The position numbers and the translations under genes are program-made. Source: Candidatus Odyssella thessalonicensis (GTDB lineage Bacteria; Pseudomonadota; Alphaproteobacteria; Bin65). Taken from it: DNA of 5,162 nucleotides. Location: the NCBI GenBank assembly GCA_005240015.1, contig SBBV01000450.1, positions 1-5,162 on the forward strand. The letters are read 5' to 3'. This document shows positions 2,920 through 5,162 of the stretch, one piece after another. Position 1 is the stretch's first letter; every line of letters starts with the position of its first letter. The notes beneath the pieces are model-generated. The model did not search any database. It was given only the letters and a program-made list of their open reading frames with translations, and was not told the DNA's origin.

Positions 2920-5162
2920 CCGAGGTCGCGGGCATTTCGCAGCAGATCTGGGACATGAAGTACCGGCTCAAGGGGCCGGACGGCGCGCCGCTCGACAAGA
3001 CGATCGAGGACACCTGGCGCCGCGTCGCCCGTGCGCTCGCCTCGGTCGAGAAGGATCCTGCGAAGTGGGAGGCCGAGTTCTATTCGGCCATGCAGGATTT
3101 CCGCTTCCTGCCGGCGGGCCGGATCCTGGCCGGCGCCGGCACCAAGCGGCACGTGACGCTCTTCAACTGCTTCGTGATGGGCACGATCCCGGACGACATG
3201 TCGGGGATCTTCCAGCATTTGAAGGAAGCCGCGCTCACGATGCAGCAGGGCGGCGGCATCGGCTACGATTTCTCCACCTTGCGTCCGCGCGGAGCGCCGG
3301 TGCGCGGCGTCGGCGCCGACGCCTCCGGCCCGCTCTCGTTCATGGACGTATGGGACGCGATGTGCCGGACCATCATGAGCGCCGGCTTCCGGCGCGGCGC
3401 GATGATGGCGACGCTTCGCTGCGACCACCCTGACATCGAGGCTTTCATCGAGGCGAAGCGCGAGCCCGGACGGCTCCGGATGTTCAACCTGTCGGTGCTG
3501 GTCAGCGACGCCTTCATGGAGGCGATCAAGGAGGATCGGCCCTGGCAGCTCAAATTTGACGGTACGGTCTATAAGACCATTGCCGCGCGCGAGCTGTGGG
3601 ACCGCATCATGCGTGCGACCTACACCTATGCCGAGCCCGGCGTGATCTTCATCGACCGCATCAATCGGCGCAATCCGCTTTACTATAGCGAGCTAATTCA
3701 AGCCACCAACCCATGCGGCGAGCAGCCGCTTCCGCCTTATGGCGCGTGCCTGCTCGGCTCGATCAACCTCGCGAAGCTGGTCAAGAACCCGTTCGAAGAG
3801 GGTGCCGAGGTCGACTTGGCCGAGCTCGAGCGGGTGGCGCGCATTGCCGTGCGGATGATGGATAATGTTACCGATCTTTCTAAATTTCCATTGCAGGCGC
3901 AGGTGGAGGAGGCGCAGAGAAAAAGACGGATCGGTCTAGGAGTAACAGGCCTAGCCGACGCGCTGATCATGTGCCGCGAGCGGTATGGATCGGCGCGCTC
4001 GCTTCGGCTGGCGGAGAACTGGACCAAGGCGATCCAGCGGGCGGCATACCTTTCCTCGTCCGAGATTGCCGCGGAGAAGGGCTCATTCCCGCTCTTTGAC
4101 GGCGCTAAGTACCTGTCCGGCGAGTACATCTCTGAATTAGACCAAGAGGTTAAATCAGCGATCGGGCAGAGCGGTCTGAGGACCGCTCTTGTCACCTCAA
4201 TTGCTCCGACTGGTACTATTTCGATTTTCGCCGACAATGTGTCGTCGGGCATCGAGCCGGTCTTTGCCTTTACCCATAGGCGCAGTGTCTTGATGCCCGA
4301 CGGCACGCGCCGCGAGGAAGAGGTTGCCGACTACGCTTACCGCTTGTTCCGCCGGATAAAGGGCGAGCACGCGCCGCTGCCAGACTATTTCGTCGATGCG
4401 CAGCAGCTCTCGCCCAAGGACCACGTGGCGATGCAGGCGGCTGTGCAGAAGTATGTGGACAGCTCGATATCGAAGACCATCAATTGCCCGGAAGACCTGT
4501 CCTTCGCGGCGTTCAAGGATGTGTATCTTTTGGCCTATGATTTGGGCTGCAAAGGCTGCACGACTTATCGCCCGAATCCGGTGACCGGCGCGGTCCTTTC
4601 GCTCAAGAAGGAGCAGGAAGAGGCGCGCGCCGAGCCCGAGCTGCCGCTGCCGCGGGTCGAGGGTGCCAAGCCGCGCGATCCGTTCGAGGCCGGCGGCGTC
4701 GTCTACATGACGCGGCCGCTCGACCGGCCCGAAGCCTTGCCGGGCCGCACCTACAAGATCCGCTGGCCCGAGAGCGACCACGCGATCTACATCACGCTCA
4801 ACGACATCATCCAGGACGGGCGGCGGCGGCCGTTCGAAGTATTCATAAATTCCAAGAACATGGAGCATTATGCCTGGACGGTCGGTCTAACTCGCATGAT
4901 CAGCGCCGTATTCCGCCGCGGCGGCGATGTTTCGTTCGTCGTCGATGAGCTGAAGGCGGTCTTCGATCCGCGCGGCGGCCAATGGGTCGACAAGAAATAC
5001 GTGCCCTCGCTGCTCGCCGCGATCGGCGACGTCATCGAGCGGCACATGATCGATATCGGCTTCATCCCCAATCCCAAGGAGGCGCGCGAGGGGCAGCGCG
5101 AGCTCAAGGTCGTCGGCGGCAACGATCTGCGCCTCGGCGAGGGGGGCGGCGGGGCGGACGGC
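2916..5162 (+). CDS. nrdJ: NrdJ, adenosylcobalamin-dependent (class II) ribonucleotide reductase, 3'-truncated by the window
   Basis: The first 749 codons of a class II ribonucleotide reductase, which makes deoxyribonucleotides using a thiyl radical generated from adenosylcobalamin and works with or without oxygen. The N-terminus enters directly into IWDMKYRLKG and TIEDTWRRVARALA, with no ATP-cone, so the classic dATP on/off site is absent. The catalytic barrel runs from about 70 to 555. LFNC carries redox Cys85. ATNPCGEQPLPPYGAC holds Asn265, radical Cys267 and Glu269, with redox partner Cys278. The 11-residue spacing from Cys267 to Cys278 equals that of the Lactobacillus enzyme (408/419). 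IAPTGTISIF (about 429-438) is the phosphate-binding loop and CKGCTTYRPN (545-554) closes the core. After a charged Pro/Glu linker (about 556-595), a TSCPD-type domain follows (about 596-735, with RPFEVFINSKN at 638-648). In Pseudomonas this region is a separate NrdJb chain; here it is fused. The thioredoxin-reactive Cys tail should lie beyond the window. No nrdB-like radical subunit is present, as expected for class II. Confidence 0.95.
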   Translation, partial: MTEVAGISQQIWDMKYRLKGPDGAPLDKTIEDTWRRVARALASVEKDPAKWEAEFYSAMQDFRFLPAGRILAGAGTKRHVTLFNCFVMGTIPDDMSGIFQHLKEAALTMQQGGGIGYDFSTLRPRGAPVRGVGADASGPLSFMDVWDAMCRTIMSAGFRRGAMMATLRCDHPDIEAFIEAKREPGRLRMFNLSVLVSDAFMEAIKEDRPWQLKFDGTVYKTIAARELWDRIMRATYTYAEPGVIFIDRINRRNPLYYSELIQATNPCGEQPLPPYGACLLGSINLAKLVKNPFEEGAEVDLAELERVARIAVRMMDNVTDLSKFPLQAQVEEAQRKRRIGLGVTGLADALIMCRERYGSARSLRLAENWTKAIQRAAYLSSSEIAAEKGSFPLFDGAKYLSGEYISELDQEVKSAIGQSGLRTALVTSIAPTGTISIFADNVSSGIEPVFAFTHRRSVLMPDGTRREEEVADYAYRLFRRIKGEHAPLPDYFVDAQQLSPKDHVAMQAAVQKYVDSSISKTINCPEDLSFAAFKDVYLLAYDLGCKGCTTYRPNPVTGAVLSLKKEQEEARAEPELPLPRVEGAKPRDPFEAGGVVYMTRPLDRPEALPGRTYKIRWPESDHAIYITLNDIIQDGRRRPFEVFINSKNMEHYAWTVGLTRMISAVFRRGGDVSFVVDELKAVFDPRGGQWVDKKYVPSLLAAIGDVIERHMIDIGFIPNPKEAREGQRELKVVGGNDLRLGEGGGGADG

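Noticed and set aside
2909..3433. A 174-codon plus-strand open frame over the start of nrdJ
   Set aside because: It is the out-of-frame shadow of nrdJ, starts at TTG, and gives an Arg/Gly-rich product, whereas the frame from 2916 yields a complete set of class II reductase motifs.
3737..4868. Two minus-strand open frames (3737-4306 and 4197-4868) under nrdJ
   Set aside because: Both are antisense to highly conserved nrdJ codons and have no recognisable domains; the openness follows from codon bias.

Overview
The window is GC-rich, with coding regions dominated by G or C at third codon positions. It reads as a chromosomal piece of an alphaproteobacterium. The evidence is the gene order ftsE-ftsX-(YdcF/DUF218)-plsC, which I recall as common in that class, an alphaproteobacterial-looking PlsC (KHQSAWE motif) and a B12-dependent class II ribonucleotide reductase. 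A Rhodospirillales/Hyphomicrobiales-like lineage is a guess. I see no tRNA, rRNA, CRISPR array, insertion sequence, prophage or plasmid gene.

Region 1 (1-2592) is a tight, same-strand cell-envelope operon. It holds the C-terminal end of ftsE, a complete ftsX joined to it by a 4-bp start/stop overlap, a YdcF-family membrane-anchored protein after 16 nt, and plsC after 10 nt. FtsEX is a divisome ABC system. The YdcF-like protein is of the envelope type related to SanA/ElyC. PlsC makes phosphatidic acid, the precursor of membrane phospholipids. The spacing implies one transcript linking division, envelope maintenance and phospholipid synthesis.

Region 2 (2593-2915) is a 323-nt gap, clearly richer in A+T in parts, and the most interesting non-coding part of the window. 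It contains a hairpin at the plsC stop, a 6+5+6 dyad (ATTTCA/TGAAAT), a CAAAACT direct repeat with a 10-bp period and a good sigma70-type promoter (TTGACT, 18 bp, CAAAAT). The -10 overlaps GAAC-N7-GTAC, a near match to the alphaproteobacterial LexA operator. It also holds a GC-rich leader hairpin and a possible 30-codon upstream ORF with its own Shine-Dalgarno, whose TGA overlaps the GTG start of the next gene. I see no cobalamin riboswitch and no convincing NrdR box.

Region 3 (2916-5162) is nrdJ, an adenosylcobalamin-dependent ribonucleotide reductase. It is open from its GTG to the window edge and incomplete at the 3' end. All catalytic residues visible in class II enzymes are present. A TSCPD-type C-terminal domain is fused in the same chain, and no N-terminal ATP-cone is present. 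The central part of the gene has AT-ending codon patches unlike the rest of the window.

Nothing here is clearly a new biological system. The best leads are the nrdJ leader (candidate SOS-type operator plus overlapping uORF) and the mosaic codon usage inside nrdJ.
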